Under the pieces are notes generated by a model that worked only from the letters and a program-made list of their open reading frames with translations, had not been told where the DNA came from and did not search any database. Positions 24,711 to 34,014 of a stretch of 64,000 bases of DNA are shown piece after piece. This DNA is from Motilimonas sp. E26 (GTDB lineage Bacteria; Pseudomonadota; Gammaproteobacteria; Enterobacterales; CBDFNC01). Position 1 is the first letter of the stretch; each line of letters opens with the position of its first letter. The DNA lies in contig NZ_JAIBHJ010000018.1 of the NCBI RefSeq assembly GCF_021278025.1, forward strand, positions 26,126 through 90,125. Reading direction: 5' to 3'. A program made the translations under genes and the position numbers.

Positions 24711-25451
24711 TTAAGAAATATTTTTCAACTGGTTTAAAAGTCGAGTTAAATCAATATCTGACGCCAACTTCAACTGTTGCGCAGCTGATTTACTCTGGGT
24801 TAATTTCACCGCTATGTCAGCTTGTGACGCAAATACAATCCAGTTGCCAGAGCTAACATGGCAACCATACAGGTAAGGGAAATTTTTTCTTAGGGCGGCG
24901 GCAAAGTCGTGATTTTCACTGTGTTCATGCCAACAATTAAGGACGAGTATGCCTTCAGCTTTTAACTGTGAGCAACAGTGCTGTAGGAAGTCATCACTTA
25001 ACTGGGCTTGATCAACCCCTAGTGCGTGATAAATGTCAGCAAACAGCAAGTCTACTTTTTTGTGCTGATTTTGCTTAATGAAAGCCACGGCATCATCATT
25101 GATTAAGGTTATTTTTTTACCATGAGGGAGTCGAAAAAAATGTTTTGCAATTTCGATAACCGCGCTCCTTAATTCCACGGCGGTTAGTTTTATACCAGGA
25201 ACCGCATGATGTAATGCACTCACCAAGCAACCTGCGCCTAAGCCTAATACCATGGCACTTTTCGGCTGACTGAATAACAGGGCTAATAACATCCCCTGAA
25301 TATATTCATGCTCAGGTAGGTGGGGATGACGTTTGTCTTGACGGCTTTGTTCATCACCAGGACCAAATGAAAGTTTACGAATAGTACCTTCTTCACTCAC
25401 TTCAATGGGGCCCCATTTATCTTGAGTTTGAAACAGTAATTGCGCAGACAT
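24711..25451 (-). CDS. Spermidine synthase-like Rossmann protein
   Basis: A 246-residue protein with the fold of polyamine aminopropyltransferases and class I methyltransferases. The nucleotide motif is VLGLGAGCLVSAL near 68-80, followed by an acidic strand end (TAVELRS) and DDAVAF. In true spermidine synthases the catalytic region reads D-(S/T)-x-D-P-x-G-P; here it is FADIYHALGVD, so that signature is missing and aminopropyl transfer is doubtful. The N-terminal beta-strand tetramerisation region is also short. It may be a methyltransferase-like protein or a catalytically altered paralogue. It stands alone, divergent from the DUF4190 gene. Confidence 0.75.
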   Translation of the reverse strand: MSAQLLFQTQDKWGPIEVSEEGTIRKLSFGPGDEQSRQDKRHPHLPEHEYIQGMLLALLFSQPKSAMVLGLGAGCLVSALHHAVPGIKLTAVELRSAVIEIAKHFFRLPHGKKITLINDDAVAFIKQNQHKKVDLLFADIYHALGVDQAQLSDDFLQHCCSQLKAEGILVLNCWHEHSENHDFAAALRKNFPYLYGCHVSSGNWIVFASQADIAVKLTQSKSAAQQLKLASDIDLTRLLNQLKNIS

Positions 25452-25660
25452 ATAACTTGGCCCTAATGCGAGAAAAGCGGCATTATCCTGACTATTTCAA
25501 GGGGGGTCAATCTAGCGCGTTATGCTGCGTGAGTTGATATCCGTCAAAACAGTGAGTTCGCAGTGATTTTTTCGTACTACTGATACTTTCTACTCGCGCA
25601 AAAGTGCTCGCTTGTTTATATTGTTTTGTTTTTATATAGATGATTTAAGTTGAGGGTAAG

Positions 25661-26146
25661 ATGCAAGGTACGGTTTTAGATATCAATGAAGCAGCGCAGA
25701 CTGGCCTGATCAAATGTGATGAAGGTGATCGTTATGAATTTTCACTGGCAATTTGGGGGGGAAATATCCCGCCGAAAACCTTAGATAAGGTTGAATTTTT
25801 TGTTGAGAATGGGGAGGTCAAGCATATTGCTCCACTGGGCCAGGTCCAATCCAGTGCTCCTAGCCAGCCGAATCTTGCCGCTACAATGCCGAACAAGCCT
25901 GTAGAAACATCGCCTTTAGCCGTTGTGAGTCTTATTTTTGGTATTTTAGGTATTTTTATCTTTGGCTCACTTATCGCGATTATCTGTGGCCATATCGCAC
26001 GCAGTAATATACGTCAAAGCCAAGGTAAATTATCCGGAGATGGCATGGCCTTAGCGGGATTAATAACCGGCTATATTGGCATGGTTTTGTTTATTGGCAC
26101 CTTAGTGATGTATGCCATTATTGGCGCGGCAGAATTTGGCTATTAG
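25661..26146 (+). CDS. DUF4190 membrane protein with N-terminal cold-shock-like domain
   Basis: A 161-residue protein. Residues 1-60 form a small beta-barrel-like domain (GTVLDINEAAQTGLIKCDEG) resembling cold-shock/OB-fold domains seen fused to membrane segments. A proline- and alanine-rich linker follows. The C-terminal half is a DUF4190-type double membrane segment (LAVVSLIFGILGIFIFGSL and a second helix) with a short cytoplasmic loop GHIARSNIRQS. Function unknown. The ATG follows GAGGGTAAG, an acceptable SD. Confidence 0.75.
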   Translation: MQGTVLDINEAAQTGLIKCDEGDRYEFSLAIWGGNIPPKTLDKVEFFVENGEVKHIAPLGQVQSSAPSQPNLAATMPNKPVETSPLAVVSLIFGILGIFIFGSLIAIICGHIARSNIRQSQGKLSGDGMALAGLITGYIGMVLFIGTLVMYAIIGAAEFGY

Positions 26147-26187
26147 CAGGGCATCGATGATTTTTGTTGTAGTTAAACTTAGATCTC

Positions 26188-26874
26188 TTATTTAATTGCT
26201 TTTAAGTAGCCTATGCCTAATTGCCGCATTTGCTGCCTGATCCATTGCTCACGCTTTATTTGATAAGTACTCGGCGCCGCGGCGCTGAAACGATAAGGGT
26301 TAGGTAGCACTGCGGCCAATCGCGCACTTTGCGCCGCAGAAAGTTGCTTAGCGCTTACGCCAAAATAATGCTGACTCGCCGCTTCTACGCCATAAATGCC
26401 GGGGCCAAACTCAACAATGTTGAGGTAAATTTCTAAGATCCGTTGCTTATTCCATTGCCACTCAATTAGTAACGTCAGCCAAGCTTCAATGGCTTTGCGC
26501 GGAATACTTTTACCTGACCACAAATACAAATTTTTTACCGTTTGTTGGCTTAGCGTACTTGCGCCGCGAAAACGTTTACCACTGATCATATCGTCGATTG
26601 CTTGCTTAGTAGACTCAACATCAATGCCATTATGGCTTAAGAATAATTGATCTTCGGCCGCTATCACTGCCAGCTGCATTGAGCTAGAAATGTCCTCAAT
26701 CGATACCCAGTGATACTTAGCATCTTCGGGATAGAGTGCTGGAGGATTGAACTCTCGTTGTAGTTGCCAACTCCAAAAAATGGGGTTGATATATTTAAGG
26801 GGGAAAGTGATCAAGAGTGAGCTGACAACAATAAAAACCCCAACCGTAAAGCAGGCTTTTAACAACCATTTCAT
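26188..26874 (-). CDS. mtgA: Monofunctional biosynthetic peptidoglycan transglycosylase
   Basis: MtgA polymerises lipid II into glycan strands at the outer face of the inner membrane. The 228 residues consist of one N-terminal membrane anchor (about 8-28) and a GT51 domain. Signatures: catalytic glutamate in AAEDQLFLSHNG near 70-80, RGASTLSQQTVKNLYL near 103-118, and the second glutamate region LEIYLNIVEFGPGIYGVEAAS near 142-160. No transpeptidase domain is attached. The ATG at 26874 was chosen because AGGGG lies eight bases upstream; the ATG at 26880 is too close to it. Confidence 0.93.
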   Translation of the reverse strand: MKWLLKACFTVGVFIVVSSLLITFPLKYINPIFWSWQLQREFNPPALYPEDAKYHWVSIEDISSSMQLAVIAAEDQLFLSHNGIDVESTKQAIDDMISGKRFRGASTLSQQTVKNLYLWSGKSIPRKAIEAWLTLLIEWQWNKQRILEIYLNIVEFGPGIYGVEAASQHYFGVSAKQLSAAQSARLAAVLPNPYRFSAAAPSTYQIKREQWIRQQMRQLGIGYLKAIK

Positions 26875-27048
26875 ATGCATTTCCCCTGACGTTAGAGTGC
26901 TAATATATAAAGGTTTGTAAGGGATTGAAAGGGGTTGGGGGCCAGAGGTTGGCCGCCAACAGTTATTGATGAGTTTACAGATGCAGGAATACTGCGATTA
27001 CATAATGAGTCAAGCCTAGTTCGGCCGGACTAGTATTTGATAAGTGAG

Positions 27049-27855
27049 CTATGAGTTTACGGACTGCAAAATAGTGCTGGTTAAATAATTAGCGACGCCG
27101 AGTTGATGTGCATGGCCAATGATCTCAGCGTGCGGCACCGCGGCTTTAACACTTTCGGCGGCATTGAGCATCACTTTTGGGTGGGCGGCATATTGTAGCA
27201 TTTCAATGTCGTTTTCACCGTCGCCAAACGCCATCACTTGATGAGCGGCCAAGCCTAGATGTTTACATAAAGCATCAACTGCGGTGGCCTTTGAAATGCC
27301 TCTTGGCATAAGCTCTAAACAATGAGGTAGCGAAAATAAGCAATCTAATTGGCCTTGGTATTTTGTTGTTAGCTCAGCTTGCAGTGCCAATAGTCCCATA
27401 CGGTCGCCCCACAAGAAAAATTTTACCGCTTGTTTGTCTTGAATAAAGTGAGGTGTTACTAATTCACACTTAAAGCCCGCCTTATCACTGTATGCTTCTA
27501 GCTTGGCATTGGTTTCGGTGGCATACCAATTAAAGTCGGTATACATGTTTAAAAATACGCCTTCTGGCATTGGGTGATGCACTAGTTCTTGGGTAATGTG
27601 ATCTGGAATGTAAGCACTCGCTATCACCTCGCCATTTGGCGCAATTGCCATACCACCATTACAGCTGATCATGCCAATGGGGCGGTCAATTTTTTTTGCT
27701 AAATCAGCTACGTCAGTGTGGTGGCGTCCTGTGGCGATAGCAAATATGCGTCCTGCATCATGTAAGTTACGAATAGCGGCTAAGGTCTCAGGCGCTAAGG
27801 AATGATCTTCCTGTAATAGGGTTCCATCAAGATCACTAACAAAAAGCACAGGCAT
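27049..27855 (-). CDS. HAD-superfamily Cof-type phosphatase
   Basis: A 268-residue cytoplasmic phosphatase of the Cof (HAD subclass IIB) family, acting on small phosphorylated metabolites such as sugar phosphates. The nucleophile motif is SDLDGTLL (D8/D10), motif II is ATGRHH, motif III contains the conserved lysine in RGISKATAV, and motif IV is GDGENDIEML near 208-217. The exact substrate is not predictable. It lies after the terminator of the copper operon and is probably expressed on its own. Confidence 0.87.
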   Translation of the reverse strand: MPVLFVSDLDGTLLQEDHSLAPETLAAIRNLHDAGRIFAIATGRHHTDVADLAKKIDRPIGMISCNGGMAIAPNGEVIASAYIPDHITQELVHHPMPEGVFLNMYTDFNWYATETNAKLEAYSDKAGFKCELVTPHFIQDKQAVKFFLWGDRMGLLALQAELTTKYQGQLDCLFSLPHCLELMPRGISKATAVDALCKHLGLAAHQVMAFGDGENDIEMLQYAAHPKVMLNAAESVKAAVPHAEIIGHAHQLGVANYLTSTILQSVNS

Positions 27856-27920
27856 GGCATCTCCAGTAGATAATAGGAAAAAGGGAAAAGCAGTGGCAGT
27901 CTATCCTTTGCCTGCGGCTA

Positions 27921-27963
27921 AATAAAGAGCAAGTGTGTTACTAAATGTAACTTGCTCTTTATT
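27921..27963 (-). terminator. Terminator of the copper operon
   Basis: A perfect 14-bp stem (AATAAAGAGCAAGT / ACTTGCTCTTTATT) with an inner TTAC/GTAA stem caps the loop. It lies 34 bp past the DUF411 stop and, on the minus strand, ends in CTCTTTATTTA. It separates the copper operon from the HAD phosphatase gene. Confidence 0.8.
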
Positions 27964-27996
27964 CGTATTATTTCAAAATACAAGGGATGAGTTGCA

Positions 27997-28434
27997 TTAG
28001 TATTGCTGATAAATGCTCAGTTTATCTTCAGAAAAAGCTATCACATCAAAGCCTTTATACGGCTCGCCTGGTAGTGCCATGCCAGGCGAATGCTGTGGCA
28101 TACCGGGGGCTGCTAAGCCTTTAATATCGGTTGGACGCTCTTTTAATAAACGAGCGATATCTGCTTCCGGTACATGGCCCTCAATAAGGTAACCATCAAT
28201 GACAGCGCTGTGGCATGACTGCAGTTGTGGCGGCATAAAGTGGGCTTTTTTCACGTCGGTCCAATCAGACTGCTGACGCACATTAACGGCATAGCCTTTT
28301 TGCTCCATGATGGTGGCCCACTCGGTGCAACAGCCACAAGTCGGCGATTTATAAAGTTCTATGGTCGGATTGGCGTAAAGCCAGTTGCTCCACATGAGTA
28401 ATACAAAGCTTGATACATAAGCGATTTTTTTCAT
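27997..28434 (-). CDS. DUF411 metal-binding periplasmic protein
   Basis: A 145-residue exported protein of the DUF411 family, common beside copper and silver efflux genes. A signal peptide (about 1-21, ending LYA) is followed by a thioredoxin-like core with the cysteine cluster SPTCGCC (C33, C35, C36), which could bind Cu(I). A further cysteine and histidine lie in QLQSCHSAV, and the family blocks VIDGYLIEGHVPE and GLAAPGMPQ are present. As the last gene of the cus operon it probably helps sequester or deliver copper in the periplasm; the exact role of the family is not established. Confidence 0.85.
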   Translation of the reverse strand: MKKIAYVSSFVLLMWSNWLYANPTIELYKSPTCGCCTEWATIMEQKGYAVNVRQQSDWTDVKKAHFMPPQLQSCHSAVIDGYLIEGHVPEADIARLLKERPTDIKGLAAPGMPQHSPGMALPGEPYKGFDVIAFSEDKLSIYQQY

Positions 28435-28499
28435 TGATAATTCTCTTGATTAGTTGGTAATAAGCACCAAGGTTAATTGGCGCTTATTATTCGTTGAGA

Positions 28500-29090
28500 T
28501 TAGAGTTGAATGTTTTTCACCATTCCCGCTTCGCTGTGGCCGGGAATATTACAAGCAAACTGAACTTGAGTTTCACCATGGAAATGCCAAAGTAACTGCT
28601 TTGCTTTACTAGGCTTAACGGTCACAGCATTACCACTTTCATGGGCGTGACTGGCCATGGTTTTCATCATTTCACGGTGCTCTCGCATTTCCTCTATTGA
28701 GCCAATTGCAAATTCGTGATCAATTTTACCTGTGTTCATCACCACAAATTGCACTACGTCATTGGGCTTGATAGTGCCTTCTTGCTTAAAGGTGATTTTC
28801 ATATCATCACTTAATATCACATGCACCACTTTGTCTGGCTTAGCGCCGGGGGCAGGCATACCCACCGCGGTCATTCCCGGCATTCCTGCCATGCTGGTGG
28901 CATCCATTTGAGAATGATCCATATTGGAATGGTCTACTGTCTCTGCAGGCATTTCCATCTGGTTATGATCCTCCATTTGCGAATGGTCCATATTCGAGTG
29001 ATCCATTGTTGAATGGTCAACCTTGTCTGTTGTCGCCCAGCTGGTGGTTGATGCTAGTGTGATGGCTAATGCTAATAATGATTTTTTCAT
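28500..29090 (-). CDS. Cupredoxin with Asp-His-Ser-Met repeats (copper resistance)
   Basis: A 196-residue periplasmic copper protein. After a signal peptide (1-19, ending SWA), residues 25-75 contain about five copies of DHSxM/DHNQM, a low-complexity His/Met segment suited to binding Cu(I) and Cu(II). The C-terminal cupredoxin domain (about 87-196) has a complete type 1 copper site: H125 (KIDHEFAIG), C180, H185 and M190 (ACNIPGHSEAGM). It resembles CopI-like copper-tolerance cupredoxins. The gene lies 23 bp after cusA and 65 bp before the DUF411 gene in the same operon. Confidence 0.87.
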   Translation of the reverse strand: MKKSLLALAITLASTTSWATTDKVDHSTMDHSNMDHSQMEDHNQMEMPAETVDHSNMDHSQMDATSMAGMPGMTAVGMPAPGAKPDKVVHVILSDDMKITFKQEGTIKPNDVVQFVVMNTGKIDHEFAIGSIEEMREHREMMKTMASHAHESGNAVTVKPSKAKQLLWHFHGETQVQFACNIPGHSEAGMVKNIQL

Positions 29091-29113
29091 GGTATTTATC
29101 CTTTTAAATTAAT

Positions 29114-32100
29114 TTAGTTTGATGTTTCAGTTGTTTGATTAATAAGTGCGTGGCGCTTAATTTCTTGGCTTTTCCACAGTTTGAAAATGGCGGGCAGTAC
29201 CAGTAAGGTCAGCATTAGCGCTGAGGCCATGCCACCGATCATGGGCGCGGCAATGCGCTGCATCACTTCTGAGCCGGTACCTGAGCCATACATGATCGGG
29301 ATTAAACCTATGATCACCGTCAGTACCGTCATCATCACTGGGCGTACGCGCAGCCCTGCGCCTTCTTCGATAGCTTGGCTTAAATCTTGCGCCGAGATGG
29401 CTTGCTGATTTTCTTCGGCATGCAATTTTTTGTAATGCCACGCTTGGTTTAAATAGACCAACATGATCACGCCAATTTCGACTGCCACGCCTGCCAGTGC
29501 AATAAAGCCCACACCCACGGCAATAGAGAAGTTATAGCCAAGCACATGCATTAGCCATAAGCCGCCGACCATGGCTAACGGCAAGGTTGCCATGATGATC
29601 AGCACCTCACCAACACGGCGAAAACTTAAATAAAGCAGCAACATAATGATGGACAGCGTGATCGGCGTCACGATGCTCAAGCGTGCCTTGGCGCGCTCCA
29701 TATACTCATATTGTCCAGACCACGCGAGGGAATAACCTGCGGGTAAGTCCAGTTGCTCGGCCACCGCTTGCTTGGCGTCTGCTACATAGGAGCTAAGATC
29801 GCGCCCTTCAATATCGACAAATACCCAGCCATTGGGGCGGGCGTTTTCGGTTTTGATCATCGGTGGGCCGTCTTCATAGCGAATATCTGCGACATCGGCT
29901 AATGCAATGCGGGCACCATTAGGTGTGACTAAAGGTAAATTTTGCAGCTTCACGACCGAATCACGGTAATCTTGCGGATAGCGCACATTGATGGGATAGC
30001 GTTGCAGCCCTTCAACGGTTTCACCGACATTCATGCCGCCCACGGCAGTTGAGATCACTTGCTGCACCTCATTGATGTTAAGGCCATAACGTGCGGCATG
30101 ATGACGTTTAATATCGATGGTGACATAGCGACCGCCTGCTACGCGCTCGGCGTAAACCGATGCGGTGCCTGCTACTTGGTTCAAAATAGGCTCAAGGGCG
30201 GCGCCGATGGCTTCGATCTGTTTCAGGTCGGGACCCGCTATCTTGACGCCGATTGGGGTTTTTATTCCCGTTGCTAGCATGTCGATGCGGGTTTTAATCG
30301 GCATGACCCAAGCATTGGTGATACCGGGAAATTGAATTAGCTGATCGAGTTCTTTATGCAGTTTTTCCGGTGTCATGCCTTCACGCCATTGATCGCGCGG
30401 CTTAAATTGGATCACCGTTTCTATCATGGTTAACGGCGCTGGATCGGTAGCCGATTCGGCGCGGCCGACTTTACCCCAAGCCGTTTTCACTTCAGGCACG
30501 GTTTTAATCAGCTTGTTAGTTTGCTGCAAGATCTCACGCGCTTTACCAATGGAGACACCGGGGAAGGTGGTCGGCATATACATTAAATCCCCTTCATCGA
30601 GTGGCGGTATAAATTCACCGCCAAGCTTAGTGATGGGGTAATAAGCCGAGGCCATTAACGTTAAAGCCACCACTATCATGGTTTTAGGGAAAGTTAAGCT
30701 GAGCTTTAACAAAGGACGATACAGCGCCACTAAGCTGCGGTTCACTGGGTTTTTATGCTCAGGTAAAATGTTACCGCGAATAAAATACCCCATTAATACC
30801 GGCACTAAGGTAATGGCGAGGCCCGCTGCGGCGGCCATGGCATAGGTTTTAGTAAACGCCAGTGGCGAGAACATTTTGCCTTCTTGACCCTCTAAGGCAA
30901 ACACCGGAACAAAGCTTAAGGTAATGATTAACAATGAGAAAAATAGCGGCGCGCCGACTTCTTCAGCGGCTTTGCCGATCACCTGCCAGCGGTTTTTGTC
31001 GGTCAGCGGCGTACGCTCAATGTGTTTGTGTACGTTTTCTATCATCACTATCGCGCCATCAACCATGGCACCAATCGCAATGGCAATGCCGCCCAATGAC
31101 ATGATGTTGGCGTTAATTCCTTGCCAATGCATGATGATAAAAGCCGACAGAATGCCGACAGGTAAACTCAGTGCTATGACCAGTGATGAGCGAATATGGA
31201 ATAAAAACAAGGCACAAACCACTGCCACCACAATGAATTCTTCGGCCAGCTTGGTCCAAAGGTTATCGACTGCGGCATTGATCAAAGTCGATCTATCATA
31301 GGTAGTGACAATTTCGACGCCATCGGGCAAGCCTTTTTGTAGCTCGGCAAGTTTGATTTTGACATTGTCGATCACTTCACTGGCATTTTCGCCAAAGCGC
31401 ATCACCACTACGCCGCCTACTGTTTCACCTTCACCATTGAGCTCCGAAATACCGCGGCGCATTTGTGGCCCTAAGCTAATATCGGCAATGTCGCCTAACA
31501 ATAATGGCGTGCCTTTATCGGTGACCTTTAACGGCAGCGCTTTAATGTCTTCGATATTAGACAGGTAGCCAGTCGTGCGCACCATATGCTCGGCTTCGGC
31601 GACTTCAATCACCGAGGCGCCGGACTCTTGGTTACCGTTTTTTATCGCCATATTCACTTGTTGCAAGGTCAGGTTATACGCGCGCAATTTGGCTGGATCG
31701 ATTTGCACCTGGTATTGCTTAACCATGCCGCCAACGGTGGCTATTTCCGACACGCCAGCAACGGTTTGTAGCTCGTACTTTAAAAACCAATCTTGCAAAC
31801 TGCGCAGCTCTGCTAAATCGTGTTGGCCGGTTTTATCTTGCAATACATAATTGAAGATCCAGCCAACCCCAGTGGCATCAGGGCCTAAGGTTGGCTTAGC
31901 GCTCTCCGGTAATTTCGGGGCTACTTGGCTTAAATACTCCAATACCCGTGAGCGCGCCCAGTACATATCGGTTTGATCATTAAAAATGATGTAAACGTAA
32001 GAGTCGCCAAAAAATGAGTAACCACGCACCGTGACTGCGCCGGGTACCGCTAGCATCGCGGTGGTAAGTGGATAGGTCACTTGATCTTCCACTACTTGCG

Positions 32101-32272
32101 GCGCTTGGCCGGGATAGCTGGTTTTGATGATCACTTGTACATCGGATAGATCCGGCAAGGCATCAACTGGCGTGTTTTTTACGCTGTATAAGCCGCCTAA
32201 GACCAGAAATACTGTGGCAACTAACACCAAGAAGCGGTTGTTAATGGACCAGCGAATAATCAGTGGGATCAT
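29114..32272 (-). CDS. cusA: Copper/silver RND efflux pump, inner-membrane subunit CusA
   Basis: A 1052-residue heavy-metal RND transporter that, with CusB and CusC, exports Cu(I)/Ag(I) using the proton gradient. Twelve membrane helices and two large periplasmic loops are evident. The three methionines that bind copper in E. coli CusA (573, 623, 672) correspond here to about M566 (YMP), M616 (LTMIE) and M665 (IDMLATG), each offset by seven, which supports monovalent copper/silver rather than zinc/cobalt specificity. The start overlaps the cusB stop in ATGA, showing translational coupling. Confidence 0.95.
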   Translation of the reverse strand: MIPLIIRWSINNRFLVLVATVFLVLGGLYSVKNTPVDALPDLSDVQVIIKTSYPGQAPQVVEDQVTYPLTTAMLAVPGAVTVRGYSFFGDSYVYIIFNDQTDMYWARSRVLEYLSQVAPKLPESAKPTLGPDATGVGWIFNYVLQDKTGQHDLAELRSLQDWFLKYELQTVAGVSEIATVGGMVKQYQVQIDPAKLRAYNLTLQQVNMAIKNGNQESGASVIEVAEAEHMVRTTGYLSNIEDIKALPLKVTDKGTPLLLGDIADISLGPQMRRGISELNGEGETVGGVVVMRFGENASEVIDNVKIKLAELQKGLPDGVEIVTTYDRSTLINAAVDNLWTKLAEEFIVVAVVCALFLFHIRSSLVIALSLPVGILSAFIIMHWQGINANIMSLGGIAIAIGAMVDGAIVMIENVHKHIERTPLTDKNRWQVIGKAAEEVGAPLFFSLLIITLSFVPVFALEGQEGKMFSPLAFTKTYAMAAAAGLAITLVPVLMGYFIRGNILPEHKNPVNRSLVALYRPLLKLSLTFPKTMIVVALTLMASAYYPITKLGGEFIPPLDEGDLMYMPTTFPGVSIGKAREILQQTNKLIKTVPEVKTAWGKVGRAESATDPAPLTMIETVIQFKPRDQWREGMTPEKLHKELDQLIQFPGITNAWVMPIKTRIDMLATGIKTPIGVKIAGPDLKQIEAIGAALEPILNQVAGTASVYAERVAGGRYVTIDIKRHHAARYGLNINEVQQVISTAVGGMNVGETVEGLQRYPINVRYPQDYRDSVVKLQNLPLVTPNGARIALADVADIRYEDGPPMIKTENARPNGWVFVDIEGRDLSSYVADAKQAVAEQLDLPAGYSLAWSGQYEYMERAKARLSIVTPITLSIIMLLLYLSFRRVGEVLIIMATLPLAMVGGLWLMHVLGYNFSIAVGVGFIALAGVAVEIGVIMLVYLNQAWHYKKLHAEENQQAISAQDLSQAIEEGAGLRVRPVMMTVLTVIIGLIPIMYGSGTGSEVMQRIAAPMIGGMASALMLTLLVLPAIFKLWKSQEIKRHALINQTTETSN

Positions 32273-33999
32273 AATTTATCCCCTTTATTAACCACTTGGA
32301 TTAACTGAAATGCTTGCCCCTGTTTTTGCAGTAAAAACCTCACCTCTTGCCCTTCGGCAAACTGGCTGAGATCAATCTTGTTTGCTGCGCTGTCGTTAAC
32401 ACTAAAGTTCATTTCGCCCGCTTGCCAATTGAGTTCGTTCACGGCTTGATGCGCGATAGTGAGCATGCCAAAGTCCGCCATCAGCATCGAAATCGTGCCA
32501 CTTGCCCAAACTTCAGTCGGGGCTGTGCTTTCGCTCACTTGGTAATTGATGATTTCATAGCCACCGGCAGCAGTTTTTTGCATTTCAAAATCAATATTTT
32601 GACCTACTTTTTCATCTGTTAACTGCAAACCATCCGCCAAGGTAAAATCCATCACCATCCCCGGCCAATCCCATTCTTTTACCGGCTGGTGGTTGATAGT
32701 GAGCATGTTATGCCCCGCCATCACTTGGGTGATTTCGCCTTTGGCCCATACGCTGTTTAGCGCCGGCTCAATACCATTGATACGCGATAAATCGGCGGTT
32801 TGACTGGATTCTGAATCCAATAAAAAATGCGCCGAGGTCACCACTAAATCTTGCTCGGTTAAGCCCGCTAAAACTTCAATTTGCTCGCCCGCTTCACGGC
32901 CCACTTCAATGCGCGCCGAGCGGTATTTGCCATTACCTTCAGATAATACGACTCGGGTCATCCCCCCAGAGCGGATCACCGACGAGCGCGGAATGGTCAT
33001 CACGGCTTGCTGAGTTTGTGGTTGTAAGGTGATGTTGGCAAACATGTTGGGCTTTAGGGCGTAGTCTGCGTTGCTAAATTTCAAACGCATTCTCAAGGTG
33101 CGCGTTTTAGGGTCGAGGATCGGATAAACGTAATCCACTTCTCCTTGCCAATTTTGACCGGGCAGTGCGTCTAAGCGCATGCTGGCTTTTGAGCCTGCTT
33201 TGATCCAATGGGCTTGGCGCTCAAACACTTCGGCATCAACCCACACTTCATCAATCGGACCGCCGCTGATCACCGCTTGCGCAGGTGAAAGGTAGCCACC
33301 TTCGCGAATATTTAAACTGGCGATAATGCCGCTATCTAAGGCTTTGACTTGGATATTTTGTTGCGCTTTACCTTGGCGCACGATTTGTTTTATTTGCGCG
33401 CGATCCACCCCTAAGGTGACTAAACGCTCGGTTGCGCCCTTAATCAGTCCTGAGCGCTCGGTACGATAGGCGTTAAGTAATTCTTCTTGGGCTTTGACTA
33501 GTTCAGGTGAATACAAGGTAAACAGGACATCGCCTTTATTGACTCGCTCACCGACGGCGTTAATGTTGAGTTTTTCTACCCAGCCACTGACGCGCACGTT
33601 GGTTTGCCAAAGACGACTTTCATCAAAGGCGATGTAACCGACGGTTTCAATTTGCGGGGTTAAGGGTGCAATGGTGACGCCTTGGGTTTTAACACCTAGG
33701 TTATTCTCCACTGCAGGATTAATTTTAACGGTGCCCGCAATGTCATTATTATCCGCTAAATCTTCAGCATAAACAGGCACTAAGTCCATGCCCATCGGGG
33801 ATTTACCCGGCTTGTCGCGCTGATAGTTGGGATCCATTGGCGCGACCCAATAAAGGGGCTTATCACTGGCGGCTGGGTTTTCTTGGTTTGCTGCTGCACC
33901 AGTCAGTGCAACAAGATAAGGCTGACCTGCATCACTGGCGACATAACCGAGTGCAGCGCCCACTAATAAGGTGATGGTGGCAATACTAAATGTTTTCAT
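32269..33999 (-). CDS. cusB: Copper efflux periplasmic adaptor CusB with two fused CusF-like domains
   Basis: The membrane-fusion protein joining CusA to CusC, 576 residues. An N-terminal anchor/signal (about 1-22) is followed by a heavy-metal-binding segment (YWVAPMDPNY to SPMGMDLVPVY, about 49-76), then the lipoyl, barrel and hairpin domains of an RND adaptor. The C-terminus adds two CusF-like copper chaperone domains. The first (about 412-480) keeps the His-Trp-Met-Met site in INHQPVKEW and WPGMVM. The second (about 495-570) has AHQAVNEL and WQAGEM, losing one methionine. Fusion of the chaperone explains why no separate cusF is present. Confidence 0.92.
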   Translation of the reverse strand: MKTFSIATITLLVGAALGYVASDAGQPYLVALTGAAANQENPAASDKPLYWVAPMDPNYQRDKPGKSPMGMDLVPVYAEDLADNNDIAGTVKINPAVENNLGVKTQGVTIAPLTPQIETVGYIAFDESRLWQTNVRVSGWVEKLNINAVGERVNKGDVLFTLYSPELVKAQEELLNAYRTERSGLIKGATERLVTLGVDRAQIKQIVRQGKAQQNIQVKALDSGIIASLNIREGGYLSPAQAVISGGPIDEVWVDAEVFERQAHWIKAGSKASMRLDALPGQNWQGEVDYVYPILDPKTRTLRMRLKFSNADYALKPNMFANITLQPQTQQAVMTIPRSSVIRSGGMTRVVLSEGNGKYRSARIEVGREAGEQIEVLAGLTEQDLVVTSAHFLLDSESSQTADLSRINGIEPALNSVWAKGEITQVMAGHNMLTINHQPVKEWDWPGMVMDFTLADGLQLTDEKVGQNIDFEMQKTAAGGYEIINYQVSESTAPTEVWASGTISMLMADFGMLTIAHQAVNELNWQAGEMNFSVNDSAANKIDLSQFAEGQEVRFLLQKQGQAFQLIQVVNKGDKL

Positions 34000-34014
34000 T
34001 GTTGTTATTCTCTA

